Below are positions 27,066 to 36,766 of a DNA stretch of 64,000 bases, one piece after another. The stretch covers positions 1-64,000 of the forward strand of contig CAWJLA010000009.1 in NCBI GenBank assembly GCA_963843605.1, read 5' to 3'. A program made the translations under genes and the position numbers. The notes beneath the pieces were generated by a model. That model searched no databases. It was not told the origin of the DNA and saw only the letters and a list, made by a program, of their open reading frames with translations. Each line of letters opens with the position of its first letter. Positions within the stretch are counted from its first letter, which is position 1. The DNA comes from FEN-1297 sp963843605. GTDB taxonomy: Bacteria; Bacteroidota; Ignavibacteria; Ignavibacteriales; Ignavibacteriaceae.

Positions 27066-27602
27066 ATGAGAGAAAAAATAGTAGAGCTCTGGCCGGAGGC
27101 CGGCTTGATAAAAGACAAAACTCTTCGGGAGAAAGTAATTGACTGCTGGGTTTATGCGGTTGAAAACAGCGTACTTTCGATTGAAGATTTATACGTAATC
27201 CCCTTTTCCCTGCTGCTTAAGGACTGTAAAATAACTTTTATAAACCATAAAAGAACTGCAGTACAGCTTGCCGTATCGATAGCCGAGATTATGGGGAAAA
27301 ATTTCGGGAGCGAAATAAAAATTGATATGGATGTTTTAATTGCGGGCGCGATATTAATCGACGTCGGAAAACTTTTAGAATATGAATTAGTCGACGGAAA
27401 GCTTACTACAAGCAATGCCGGGAAATTAGTTAGACATCCTTTCAGCGGGCTGGCAATTGCGGACAGATTCGGCCTTCCGCCCGAAGTACAGCATATAATC
27501 GCATCCCACTCAAAGGAAGGAGATTTAGGCAAACGCACCGTAGAGGCTGTTATTGTTCATCATGCTGATTTTGTGAGTTTTGATCCGTTTAAAATTGCCT
27601 AA
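27066..27602 (+). CDS. HD-domain-like protein with altered HD dyad
   Basis: 178 residues with the layout of an HD phosphohydrolase: NHKRTA (His61), then AGAILIDVGKLLEYE, RHPFSGLAIADRFG, HIIASHSKEG and IVHHADFVSFD. The defining His-Asp pair reads Ile98-Asp99 (LIDVGK for the usual LHDIGK), so one metal ligand is lost. The other His and Asp positions remain. Catalysis may be reduced, changed or absent. It stands between icd and aconitase in the same direction, suggesting a regulatory or nucleotide-related role for that pathway, but no function is known to me. Confidence 0.8.
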   Translation: MREKIVELWPEAGLIKDKTLREKVIDCWVYAVENSVLSIEDLYVIPFSLLLKDCKITFINHKRTAVQLAVSIAEIMGKNFGSEIKIDMDVLIAGAILIDVGKLLEYELVDGKLTTSNAGKLVRHPFSGLAIADRFGLPPEVQHIIASHSKEGDLGKRTVEAVIVHHADFVSFDPFKIA

Positions 27603-27712
27603 TAGATAAGCTTAATAAAGATCGGATAGATTTATATAACATCAGTAATTTAAATTTATAGATTGCTTCATCACGATAAGTGGTGATTCGCAATAACACC
27701 CGGAGAATTATT

Positions 27713-29680
27713 ATGCCACAAACATTAATAGAAAAAATCGTTCAAAGACACGCGATCAATCTTGATAAAAATCAGATAGTTCGCAGCGGTGATTACATTT
27801 CGATAAAACCTTCGTTTGTAATGACCCACGATAACACCGGTGCGGTTATACCCAAATTCATCAGCATCGGTGCCGTAAAATTAGCTAATCCGGGGCAGGT
27901 TGTTTTCGCTCTGGATCATAACATACAGGATAAGAGCGAAAAGAATCTGGCGAAGTATAAAAAGATCGAGGATTTCGCAAAAAAAATGGGTAACGATTTT
28001 TACCCGGCAGGCAGAGGCATCGGGCATCAGATAATGATAGAAGAAGGCTATGCATGGCCGGGAAAAATGGTTGTCGCCTCTGACAGCCATTCCAATATAT
28101 ACGGCGGATTGGGCTGTCTCGGAACCCCGATAGTAAGAACCGATGCTGCGGCAATCTGGGCTACCGGAAGCACGTGGTGGCAGATACCGCCGATCATAAA
28201 TGTAAAACTTAAAGGTAAACTTAGACCCGGCGTAACCGGGAAGGACCTGATTATTTCTCTGTGCGGTTTCTTTAACAACGATGAAGTTTTAAATGCGGCT
28301 TTGGAATTTACGGGCGAAGGCACGAAACATTTAAGTATAGAAGAAAGACTAACCGTTGCAAATATGACCACGGAATGGGGCGCTTTGACCGGTGTTTTCC
28401 CGGTAGATGAAATTACAATAAATTGGCTGAAAGAAAGAGCGTCAAAATTAGCGAAGCGGGGAGCGGCCGGAGTACCTTCGGATCCGGACGGAAACGGGGT
28501 ACATCCGAGAATTAATGCAAGAAGAATTGCAAGGCTGGAGCAGCATGTTTGTACCCCGGATAAAGATGCATATTATTCAAAAGAAGTTATTATCGATCTG
28601 AGTTCGATCCAGCCTTTCGTCTCCGGACCGAATACCGTTAAAACAATAATTTCGGTTTCAGAATTAAAGTCTAAAGAAATTAAAATTGACAAAGCTTATC
28701 TGGTCTCTTGCGTTAACAGCAGGGTAAGCGATATTGCGGAAGCCGCTAAAATTGTCCGCGGTAAAAAAATTGCTGAAGGTACAAAATTTTATATTGCCGC
28801 AGCTTCAAGCGAAGTTCAAACCGAAAGCGAAAGACACGGCGACTGGCAGGCGCTTATTCAAGCCGGAGCTATTCCGTTGCCGCCGGGATGCGGTCCTTGT
28901 ATCGGTTTGGGCACGGGACTGCTGGAGGACGGCGAAGTAGGTATATCCGCCACAAACAGAAATTTTAAAGGCAGAATGGGATCGCCTAACGCGAAAGTAT
29001 ATCTTGCCTCCCCTGCAGTTGTTGCAGCTTCGGCAGTTGCCGGTAAGATAGATTATTCCTGGGAATATAGTCCTTCTCACATTTTTGCCGATATTAAATC
29101 CAATAAAAAGTCGAACGGTAAAAAGAATAAAATAAAAATTATTAATGACTTCCCCGCTAAAATTGAAGGGAACATTATATTCTGTTTTACGGATAATTTA
29201 AATACAGACGGCATTTACCCGGGCAAGTATACTTATATAGATGATTATACCCCGGAGCAGCAGGCTTCGGTTGTAATGGAGAATTATGATCCGGAATTCA
29301 GAAATATTGTTAAAAACGGCGACATACTTGCAGGCGGATTTAATTTCGGTACCGGAAGTTCTCGCGAGCAGGCAGCTACCGCACTGAAATACAAAGGTAT
29401 TAAGCTTGTAATTGCCGGGTCTTTAAACGAAACTTATAAACGAAACGCGTTTAACAACGGTTTTCTTCTAATCGAATGTCAGGAATTTATTATTGACCTA
29501 AAGATAAAATTCGGTAACCAGAAACTTACGCTAAATACCGGGATTAATGCTGAAATTGATTTTGAGTCTTCCGAAATTATTGCAATTAAAAAAAGATATC
29601 CATTCTCTCCTTTTGGAATAGCGGCGCAGGAATTAATCGTTGCCGGCGGTTTGGAGAATTGGATAAAAAATAAATTATAA
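27713..29680 (+). CDS. aconitate hydratase, Aquifex-type
   Basis: 655 residues from the ATG at 27713, which follows GGAGA; an earlier in-frame start at 27680 lacks such a site. Catalytic domain: FVMTHDNTGAVIPKF and HNIQDKSEKN near the start, DSHSNIYGGLG, and the three [4Fe-4S] cysteines in VSCVNSR (about 332) and PPGCGPCIG (about 393 and 396). The C-terminal swivel domain shows GDILAGGFNFGTGSSREQAA. The length and order fit the compact Aquifex-type aconitases, closer to IPM isomerase than to AcnA. It interconverts citrate and isocitrate via cis-aconitate in the cytoplasm. Neighbouring isocitrate dehydrogenase and citrate lyase genes support citrate rather than isopropylmalate as substrate. 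Confidence 0.87.
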   Translation: MPQTLIEKIVQRHAINLDKNQIVRSGDYISIKPSFVMTHDNTGAVIPKFISIGAVKLANPGQVVFALDHNIQDKSEKNLAKYKKIEDFAKKMGNDFYPAGRGIGHQIMIEEGYAWPGKMVVASDSHSNIYGGLGCLGTPIVRTDAAAIWATGSTWWQIPPIINVKLKGKLRPGVTGKDLIISLCGFFNNDEVLNAALEFTGEGTKHLSIEERLTVANMTTEWGALTGVFPVDEITINWLKERASKLAKRGAAGVPSDPDGNGVHPRINARRIARLEQHVCTPDKDAYYSKEVIIDLSSIQPFVSGPNTVKTIISVSELKSKEIKIDKAYLVSCVNSRVSDIAEAAKIVRGKKIAEGTKFYIAAASSEVQTESERHGDWQALIQAGAIPLPPGCGPCIGLGTGLLEDGEVGISATNRNFKGRMGSPNAKVYLASPAVVAASAVAGKIDYSWEYSPSHIFADIKSNKKSNGKKNKIKIINDFPAKIEGNIIFCFTDNLNTDGIYPGKYTYIDDYTPEQQASVVMENYDPEFRNIVKNGDILAGGFNFGTGSSREQAATALKYKGIKLVIAGSLNETYKRNAFNNGFLLIECQEFIIDLKIKFGNQKLTLNTGINAEIDFESSEIIAIKKRYPFSPFGIAAQELIVAGGLENWIKNKL

Positions 29681-29725
29681 AATCCGGGAACTCAAATAAA
29701 GTAATCAATATTTATCGGAGTGAAA

Positions 29726-31159
29726 ATGCCTGACTCGATTTCAAGACAAATTTCGGAATTTGCCGTAAAACTTTCTTATAAAGATCTTCCTGCCGAAGTA
29801 ATAAGCAAAGTAAAAAAACATTTGTATGATTCTATAGGCTGTGCCTTCGGAAGCTGCAATACAAATGATGTAAACATTTTAAGAAATATCTATAAGAAAA
29901 TTTCCGGCACCGGTGAAGCTACGGTTATCGGTTTCGGAGATAAAATACCAGCGGTCAATGCCGCATTGGTAAATTCTTTGATGATACGCTCACTCGATTT
30001 TAACGATATTTACTGGAAAGAAGACCCTTCCCATCCGTCCGATTTAATTCCGGCCGCTCTGGCCGCTGGCGAACTCGCAGATGCTTCTATGGAAGAGGTC
30101 ATAACCGCAATAGTACTTGCTTACGAATTCGAACAGCGTCTTTGCGAATTTGCCGTTCCCGGAATAAGGGAACGCAAATGGCATCATGCCACGCTTACTC
30201 AATTTGTTTCACCGGTAGTAGCCGGTAAAATGCTGGGACTGACCTCGGAACAGATGATAAATGCGATAGGAATTAACGGGAGCCATAATCATACAATCGG
30301 CTGCCCGACGGCAGGCAAGCTCACTATGATGAAAAATACGGTTGATCCCATGGCTGTTCAGTCAGGCGTGTTTGCAGCACTTATGGCAAAGGAAGGTTTC
30401 AGCGGAACGGAGGAAGTATTTGAAGGCAAAGAGGGTTTTATGGACTGCTTTTTCGGATGGGATGTAAAAGTTAAAAAAGTTCAACCTTCGGTAATGAAAG
30501 GACGTGAAAATTCTTCAGAATGGAAATGGGATATTTCAAAATTGACGGAAGGACTGGGAAAAGATTTTAGAATTCTGCAATGCGGGATGAAAGCTTTTCC
30601 TACCGAAGCTTTGACTCATACTCATATTTCCGCAACACTGAATGCAGTAATCGGAAATAATATTAATTACGATCAAATCGAATCGGTAACGGTTACAACT
30701 ATTGCCCGTGCATGCGATATTCTTTTCGATCCTCATAAATACAGGCCCGAATCAAGAGAGACCGCAGATCATTCGCTTCCCTATTGCATAGCTGTCGCAA
30801 TTGTCGATCACAAAATTACGGCGCAGTCGTTCTCCGAAGATAAAATAAATGATCCGAAGATACTCGAGGTTATAGATAAAATAAAAGGCGAAGCTTCCGA
30901 AGAGTTCGAAAAGATGTTTCCGGAGAAACAGCCTTCAAAAGTAGTGATAAGAACAAAAGACGGTAGGGAATTTTCGGAATATCTGGAATATCCCAAGGGC
31001 GACCCCAGGGAGCCGATGAATGAGGACGATCTGAAGAATAAATTCAACGCTCTTAGTGCTGATATATTATCTCCGCTGCGGCAGAAAGAAATTAAAGAGA
31101 CGGTGTTTAACTGCGAAAATTTTACGGCTAAAGAGTTTATGAGCAAACTGATTTGTTAA
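29726..31159 (+). CDS. MmgE/PrpD family dehydratase (2-methylcitrate or citrate dehydratase-like)
   Basis: 477 residues from the ATG at 29726, six bases after CGGAG; a GTG two codons earlier would crowd the ribosome-binding site. Family hallmarks: LPAEVISKVKKHLYDSIGCA, DFNDIYWKEDPSHPSDLIPAALA, IGINGSHNHTIGCPTAGKLTMMKN and GMKAFPTEALTHTHI. PrpD dehydrates 2-methylcitrate to 2-methylaconitate without an Fe-S cluster, and E. coli PrpD also acts on citrate; the same family includes cis-aconitate decarboxylase. No prpB or prpC lies nearby. Placed between aconitase and citrate lyase, it may act on citrate, cis-aconitate or a methylated analogue. Confidence 0.85.
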   Translation: MPDSISRQISEFAVKLSYKDLPAEVISKVKKHLYDSIGCAFGSCNTNDVNILRNIYKKISGTGEATVIGFGDKIPAVNAALVNSLMIRSLDFNDIYWKEDPSHPSDLIPAALAAGELADASMEEVITAIVLAYEFEQRLCEFAVPGIRERKWHHATLTQFVSPVVAGKMLGLTSEQMINAIGINGSHNHTIGCPTAGKLTMMKNTVDPMAVQSGVFAALMAKEGFSGTEEVFEGKEGFMDCFFGWDVKVKKVQPSVMKGRENSSEWKWDISKLTEGLGKDFRILQCGMKAFPTEALTHTHISATLNAVIGNNINYDQIESVTVTTIARACDILFDPHKYRPESRETADHSLPYCIAVAIVDHKITAQSFSEDKINDPKILEVIDKIKGEASEEFEKMFPEKQPSKVVIRTKDGREFSEYLEYPKGDPREPMNEDDLKNKFNALSADILSPLRQKEIKETVFNCENFTAKEFMSKLIC

Positions 31160-31261
31160 TTTAATTATGCTTTGGATATTTGTATTAATAAATTACGGTA
31201 TCACCCGAAGGAAGCAAATGTCGATTAATTTTCAATCATTAATTAAAATGTTATAATCAAG

Positions 31262-32480
31262 ATGGTATCAATAAACAAAATATCCGCCGCCGGAAATAAA
31301 GGTGAAAAAGTACGTTCTGACTGCTATTTCGAAATCGCATTAAAAAAACAGGGCGGACTAAATATAGAAATTAAAAGCAAGGTCGGTTTGCTCTATGGTA
31401 ATTCCATAGAAAAACAAATAAGGGCAATGTGCGGCTATTTTCAACTAAAGCGTTTAAATATATACTGTGAAGATTACGGCGCCCTTCCATTCGTACTTGC
31501 CGCCAGGTTTGAATATGCAGTTTCAAAATTATTCGAATCCGCAGATAAGGAATACTTACTCCCTTTCAACAAAAATAATTTATATAATTCATATAAAGAA
31601 AAATTAAGAAGAAGCAGGCTTTACCTCCCGGGAAACGAACCGAAATTTTTTACAAATGCAGGACTGCATCAGCCCGACGGAATAATACTTGACCTTGAGG
31701 ACAGCGTTGCTCCTTCGGAAAAATCAGCAGCAAGATTGCTGGTTAGAAACGCTCTTCGCAGCGTAGATTTTTACGGTTCGGAAAGGATGGTTAGGATAAA
31801 TCAAATACCTTCCGGACTTGACGATCTGAAATATATAGTACCTCATAACGTACATGTAATTTTAATTCCCAAGTGTGAATCCGCGCTGCAGATAAAAGCA
31901 GTTGAGGAAGAAGTAACAAGAATTAAAAAGGAAAATAAAATATCGTCCGATATTTTTTTTATGCCTATTATTGAAAGTGCAATGGGCGTTATAAAAGCCT
32001 ATGAAATAGCATCGGCATCACAGTATAATTGCGCACTTGCGATCGGCCTTGAAGATTATACTGCGGATATTGGCACACAGCGCACCGCAGAAGGAAAGGA
32101 AAGTATTTTTGCAAGATCAATGCTGATTAATGCGGCAAAAGCCGCAGGTCATTCAGCCTATCGATACTGTGTTTTCCGACGTCTCGGATATGGAAGGTCT
32201 TAAGCAGAGCGTTATTGAAGCAAAGTCATTGGGCTTTGAAGGTAAAGGCTGTATACACCCTCGCCAGATTAAAGTTGTTCACGAGGCATTTGCGCCGTCT
32301 TCCGATGAAATAGAAAAAGCAAAAAAAATAGTTACCGCATACAAGGAGGCTGAAAAAAAAGGACTTGGAGTTGTATCCCTCGGCAGTAAAATGATTGATG
32401 CGCCGGTTGTCAAGCGCGCGCAAAGAACTATAAAACTTGCGGTGCTGAATAATCTGATCGATAATAATTGGAAAAATTAA
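31262..32480 (+). CDS. citrate lyase acyl carrier protein-beta subunit fusion (CitD-CitE), one apparent frameshift
   Basis: Residues 1-95 match CitD, the gamma subunit that carries the phosphoribosyl-dephospho-CoA arm: ISAAGNKG..VRSDCYFEI with Ser19 at the attachment position, KSKVGLLYGNSIEKQI, and EDYGALPFVLAARFEYAV. A short linker leads to CitE from about 113: RSRLYLPGNEPKFF, GIILDLEDSVAPSEKSAAR, MVRINQI, FFMPIIESAMGV and AIGLEDYTADIG. Near 32145 the frame changes: one extra C after GCAGGT is needed to be ignored to read AGIQPIDTVFSDVSD, which then runs to 32480 with GFEGKGCIHPRQI. Total about 405 residues. CitE cleaves the citryl thioester to oxaloacetate and acetyl-ACP. CitD and CitE are normally separate genes, so the fusion is unusual. 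Confidence 0.85.
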
Positions 32481-32584
32481 TTAACGCTATTGCCGTCTCC
32501 CAAATTCTAAACTTTAATTCTTGTTTCTTTTACGGTTAGTAATCTTTAGAAAACCCGAATTTAAATATTGAATAAAGAATTATA

Positions 32585-34144
32585 ATGAAATTAATAAAAA
32601 ACGCAGCAGGAAGATTAGTCCCCGAAATAATAAACGGACAAAGACAAATACCTTTTAAAGGCGTAAATAAATATAGGCCCGGTGGCAGAAAAGCAGCACC
32701 GCGGGTGAGAACCTGTATTGATTATCCTGAAAACGGAAATAAGACAGTCGTTAGTCTGAAAGATGCATTGAAAAAATCCGGCATTAAAAACGGTATGACA
32801 ATATCAACACATCATCATCTCCGCAACGGCGATGCTCTTACTAATTTACTTTTCGATACAATTCACGAAATGGGAATAAAAAATATCAGGTGGTTCCCCA
32901 GTGCATCATTTCCGATTCATGAACATCTGATCAAATACCTCGAGGACGGTACTATCCACCATATTGAGGGAAGCATGAACGGACCTTTGGGAAGGTTTAC
33001 TACCGAAGGCAAAATGAAAGGCACCGGAGTTCTGCGTTCTCACGGCGGAAGATATCAGGCAGTGCAGGACGGCGAGGTTCATATCGACATTGCAGTGATC
33101 GCAGCTCCTACTTCGGATGAATTCGGAAACTCCAACGGAGTTACCGGCGAATCTGCAAGCGGACTTATAGGCTTTGCTCTCGCTGATTCGGAATATGCCG
33201 ATAAAGTAATAGTCGTAACGGACAATCTTGTCCCTTTCCCGTGTATTCCGTGGCAGATACAGGGGAATAATGTCGATTATGTCGTTAAAATAAAATCGCT
33301 CGGAGATTCATCAAAAATTGTTAGCGGAACAACGGAAATTACAAAATCTCCCGACCGTCTTTTAATTGCCGAATATGTGGCTCAATTTATAGACGAAGCA
33401 GGCATTATGAAGAACGGTTTTTCATTTCAAGCCGGTTCAGGCGGTACCAATCTAGCTTTTGTTTTATTCCTTAAAGAAAGAATGAAAGCCAAAGGCGTTA
33501 AAGCCCGTTTCGTGAGAGGCGGAAGCACAAAATATCTGGTTCAGCTGCTTGAAGAGGGATTGACGGATTATATTCTGGATGGACAGACATTCGATCTTGA
33601 AGGAGTTAGAAGCATGCGTGAAAATGCGAACCATGTAAATACCAGTCCGTTTACCAGTTATAATTTTCACGGCAAAGGGAATTTTGCATCTATTGTTGAT
33701 GCGGCCGTTTTAGGCGCTACGGAAGTGGACATAAATTTTAACGCAAACGTAGTAAGTCATTCCGACGGATACTTGCTGCACGGAATAGGCGGCTGGCAGA
33801 ATTGTTTATACTCGAAATGTACTATACTGGCGGTTCCGTCTTTCAGGGACAGGATCCCCGTAATTATCGACAAAGTAACTACTCTCTGCGGTCCGGGGGA
33901 ATTGATAGATGTCGTAATTACGGAAAGAGGTATTGCGATAAATCCTAAAAGGAAAGATTTAATTGATAAACTTAAGACATCAAATCTTCCGCTAAAAACA
34001 ATCAGACAATTAAAGGACGAGGTTAACGAAATTTGCGGCGGAGCGCCGGAAAAACCTGCAGTTAATAAAAATAAAGTTGTTGCCGTAGTAAAATGGATCG
34101 ACGGTACTGTTTTAGACTCGGTATTCAAAATTATTACTCATTAA
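32585..34144 (+). CDS. citF: citrate lyase alpha subunit (citrate:acetyl-ACP transferase)
   Basis: 519 residues with the CitF signature GMTISTHHHLRNGDALTN, the segments SHGGRYQAVQDGEVHIDIAV, GNSNGVTGESASGLIGFALADS, DEAGIMKNGFSFQAGSGGTN and ITERGIAINPKRKDL. The alpha subunit exchanges the acetyl group on the acyl carrier domain for citrate, forming citryl-ACP for CitE. It directly follows citDE, so all catalytic parts of citrate lyase are present. Genes for activation (citC ligase, citX, citG) are not in the window and must lie elsewhere if the enzyme is active. Confidence 0.93.
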   Translation: MKLIKNAAGRLVPEIINGQRQIPFKGVNKYRPGGRKAAPRVRTCIDYPENGNKTVVSLKDALKKSGIKNGMTISTHHHLRNGDALTNLLFDTIHEMGIKNIRWFPSASFPIHEHLIKYLEDGTIHHIEGSMNGPLGRFTTEGKMKGTGVLRSHGGRYQAVQDGEVHIDIAVIAAPTSDEFGNSNGVTGESASGLIGFALADSEYADKVIVVTDNLVPFPCIPWQIQGNNVDYVVKIKSLGDSSKIVSGTTEITKSPDRLLIAEYVAQFIDEAGIMKNGFSFQAGSGGTNLAFVLFLKERMKAKGVKARFVRGGSTKYLVQLLEEGLTDYILDGQTFDLEGVRSMRENANHVNTSPFTSYNFHGKGNFASIVDAAVLGATEVDINFNANVVSHSDGYLLHGIGGWQNCLYSKCTILAVPSFRDRIPVIIDKVTTLCGPGELIDVVITERGIAINPKRKDLIDKLKTSNLPLKTIRQLKDEVNEICGGAPEKPAVNKNKVVAVVKWIDGTVLDSVFKIITH

Positions 34145-34302
34145 CAGAATTAAGAATAATGCCCCCGGTTCCTTTAAGAACGGCTGCATACAGCAAAGAC
34201 AATAATTTATACCTTCCGCATATACCGGATAAATTCTAATTTTTACAAATTCTTTATTATATTTAGAATTATTTTAATTGATCATAAAAAGGATTGGTAA
34301 TT

Positions 34303-35181
34303 ATGACCCGCATCGGTGTAGCTTTCGGAAGCGGAGGCGCTAGAGGTATGGCACATGTTCTGATGATTAAAGCATTCGAAGAATTAGGTATTACGCCAAG
34401 TATAATTTCGGGATCTAGCATCGGCGCAATAGTCGGAGCTTTTTATGCTGCAGGTTTCACTTCGGATGAGCTGCTTGAAATAATAGAGAGCGTAATATTT
34501 CCGAATAACGGCAAACTTTCGGATTTTTTTATGAAGTCGGATATAATCCGTATGCTTACAATGTTCGATATACAGCTTTTAAAATCAGGTTTTATAAAAG
34601 GCGAAAAAATACAGAATCTGTTGGAAGCAAATCTAAAAGTCTCAACGTTTGAAGAGTTGAAAATTCCGCTTAAAATTGTAGCAACAGATTATTGGAAAAA
34701 AGAAGAAGTAATTTTACAAAAAGGTAAATTAATTCCCGCCATCAGAGCAAGCTACTCGCTCCCGGGCCTGTTCACACCGGTTAAAATAAATAAAAAGATT
34801 TTAATAGACGGAGGAGCAGTAAATCCTCTGCCTTATGATATACTGCTGGGAGAATGCGATATTACCGTTGCCATAGACGTTACCGCTCAAAGGACAAGAA
34901 ACGAAACGGAAATTCCGCCTACTTTTGAATCTGTATTTACCACATATCAGATAATGCAGAATTCTATCAGTCAGCAGAAGATAAAATTTATAAATCCTGA
35001 TATTTACATTAGACCTGATATATACGATGTAAGAGTATTCGATTTCGTAAAAGCTAAAAATATTTTTAAGCAGTCTCTTCCCGCGAAAGATGAACTTAAA
35101 AGGAAACTGGAAAAACTCATAGAGTTCAAAACTTCCACGGAATATATTGAACCTGTTCTTGAAGAGGATAAAAACAAATAG
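34303..35181 (+). CDS. patatin-like phospholipase (RssA type)
   Basis: 292 residues from the ATG at 34303, nine bases after AAGGA; a TTG at 34294 is less likely. Oxyanion motif GSGGARG at 9-15, nucleophile Ser39 in GSSIG, and the catalytic Asp169 in IDGGAVNPLP give the Ser-Asp dyad of patatins. Such proteins hydrolyse acyl esters of lipids at the cytoplasmic side of the membrane. No signal peptide or outer-membrane barrel domain is present, unlike the longer secreted patatins. It follows the citrate cluster after 158 bases and may be independent. Confidence 0.88.
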   Translation: MTRIGVAFGSGGARGMAHVLMIKAFEELGITPSIISGSSIGAIVGAFYAAGFTSDELLEIIESVIFPNNGKLSDFFMKSDIIRMLTMFDIQLLKSGFIKGEKIQNLLEANLKVSTFEELKIPLKIVATDYWKKEEVILQKGKLIPAIRASYSLPGLFTPVKINKKILIDGGAVNPLPYDILLGECDITVAIDVTAQRTRNETEIPPTFESVFTTYQIMQNSISQQKIKFINPDIYIRPDIYDVRVFDFVKAKNIFKQSLPAKDELKRKLEKLIEFKTSTEYIEPVLEEDKNK

Positions 35182-35451
35182 AATCCTTTTTCATAAGTTC
35201 CAGGCATTCTTCCGCAATAGCACTACTTTTAGATCAGAAAGTCCGGCCGGATATTACCGCCCAATTATTTTTTACGAAGCGGTTAAGCAGCCAGTTTATT
35301 TAACCATACTTCAGTATGCATGCAAAATCAACTAAACTCACCTTCAAAAAATAGCAGTACATTATTTTTCAATTTTTAAGGCAAATCGGGAAATAATTAT
35401 TGCTTAGCTGAAAAAAATTCGATATGTTATTCTCAAGCAACCGGATATGAT

Positions 35452-36741
35452 ATGAAAAGTATTTGTTTGCTCATACTGTTTTTTCCTCTAATACCAGCGC
35501 AACCCGGACAGGAGCAGAGAAAAGTTACCGTAATAACTTTGGACGGGGCCATAAATCCCGCTGCGTCAGATTATATTAATTACGGAATTAAAGAAGCCGT
35601 AAAAAACAAATCCCAATGTTTAATATTGAGGTTAAACACTCCCGGCGGATTGCTGGAATCTACAAGAGAGATAGTTGCAGGTTTTCTGCAGTCGCCCGTC
35701 CCGGTAGTTGTATATGTTTCCCCTCCCGGCGCTAGGGCAGCTTCTGCGGGAGTATTTATAACTATGGCTTCAAACATAGCCGCAATGGCTCCTGGAACCA
35801 ATATCGGCGCCGCGCATCCCGTCTCCATGCAGGGACAAATGGATTCGACAATGTCGGAGAAAGCTACCAATGATGCCGCTGCATTTATCAGATCAATCAG
35901 TGAAAAAAGAAACCGGAACATTAAATGGGCCGAAAAGGCCGTAAGAAATAGTATTTCAATTACGGCATCGGAGGCATTGAACAAAAAGGTTATAGATATT
36001 ATCTCACCGAACCTAGACAGTCTTTTAATACAATTAAACGGAAGGAGTGTTCATGCCGATAACGGTATTACGGAATTAAAAACAGCCGACGCAAAAATAG
36101 TTTATTTAAATATGAATTTTATTCAGAAGTTGCTGAGCATATTAAGCGATCCGAATTTTGCGTACATACTTTTCATTCTCGGATTTTACGGTATTTTATT
36201 TGAGCTGTATAATCCAGGCGCTATATTGCCCGGAGTTGTGGGAGTGATCAGTTTAATACTTGCTTTTTATTCACTGCATACTCTGCCTATAAATTATGCC
36301 GGCCTTGCATTAATAATATTCGGAATGGTTCTGTTTATCCTGGAAATTAAAATTACCAGTCACGGCATTCTGACAATCGGCGGGGTTATTTCACTTGCTT
36401 TGGGGTCTATGATGCTGATTAAAGTCGATTCTGCTTTTCAAGTATTGCAAATCTCATGGCAGGTCATACTTAGCGTTATAATAGTCAGCGTGTTGTTTTT
36501 TACATTTGCCATAGGTATGGGAATCAAAGCGCAAAGGAAGCGGCCGACTACGGGGTTAGAAGGACTTATTAACCAGAAAGGAGAAGCAATTACAGACTTA
36601 GATCCGGCAGGCAAAGTAAGAATTCACGGTGAAATCTGGAAAGCTGAATCGCTTGAAGGTAAAATAGAAAAAGGAAGCAGAGTTATTACATCGGGAATTT
36701 CAAATTTGACGCTGAAAATAAAAAAGTATAATGCTAGCTGA
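35452..36741 (+). CDS. NfeD-type membrane serine protease (NfeD1b, ClpP-like)
   Basis: 429 residues: a signal sequence, a periplasmic ClpP-class protease domain (LRLNTPGGLLESTREIV; Ser about 96 in ARAASAGVFITMAS; Lys about 137 in the SEKATNDAAAF helix), four to five membrane segments from about 230 to 360, and a C-terminal OB-fold domain (GLINQKGEAITDLDPAGKVRIHGEIWKAES). In Pyrococcus the homologue uses a Ser-Lys dyad to cut the C-terminal tail of its stomatin partner. Here the stomatin gene follows after 25 bases, matching the conserved nfeD-slipin operon. It probably helps membrane quality control or microdomain upkeep. Confidence 0.93.
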   Translation: MKSICLLILFFPLIPAQPGQEQRKVTVITLDGAINPAASDYINYGIKEAVKNKSQCLILRLNTPGGLLESTREIVAGFLQSPVPVVVYVSPPGARAASAGVFITMASNIAAMAPGTNIGAAHPVSMQGQMDSTMSEKATNDAAAFIRSISEKRNRNIKWAEKAVRNSISITASEALNKKVIDIISPNLDSLLIQLNGRSVHADNGITELKTADAKIVYLNMNFIQKLLSILSDPNFAYILFILGFYGILFELYNPGAILPGVVGVISLILAFYSLHTLPINYAGLALIIFGMVLFILEIKITSHGILTIGGVISLALGSMMLIKVDSAFQVLQISWQVILSVIIVSVLFFTFAIGMGIKAQRKRPTTGLEGLINQKGEAITDLDPAGKVRIHGEIWKAESLEGKIEKGSRVITSGISNLTLKIKKYNAS

Positions 36742-36766
36742 ATTTTTACTTTGAAAGGAGGCTCTA

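Noticed and set aside
29726..34144. Propionate (methylcitrate) degradation operon
   Set aside because: Only the PrpD-like gene fits; prpB and prpC are absent, and citrate lyase subunits are present instead.
35147..35335. 62-codon open frame after the patatin gene
   Set aside because: It overlaps the patatin 3' end, has no ribosome-binding site and an unremarkable translation; the gap 35182-35451 shows no gene.
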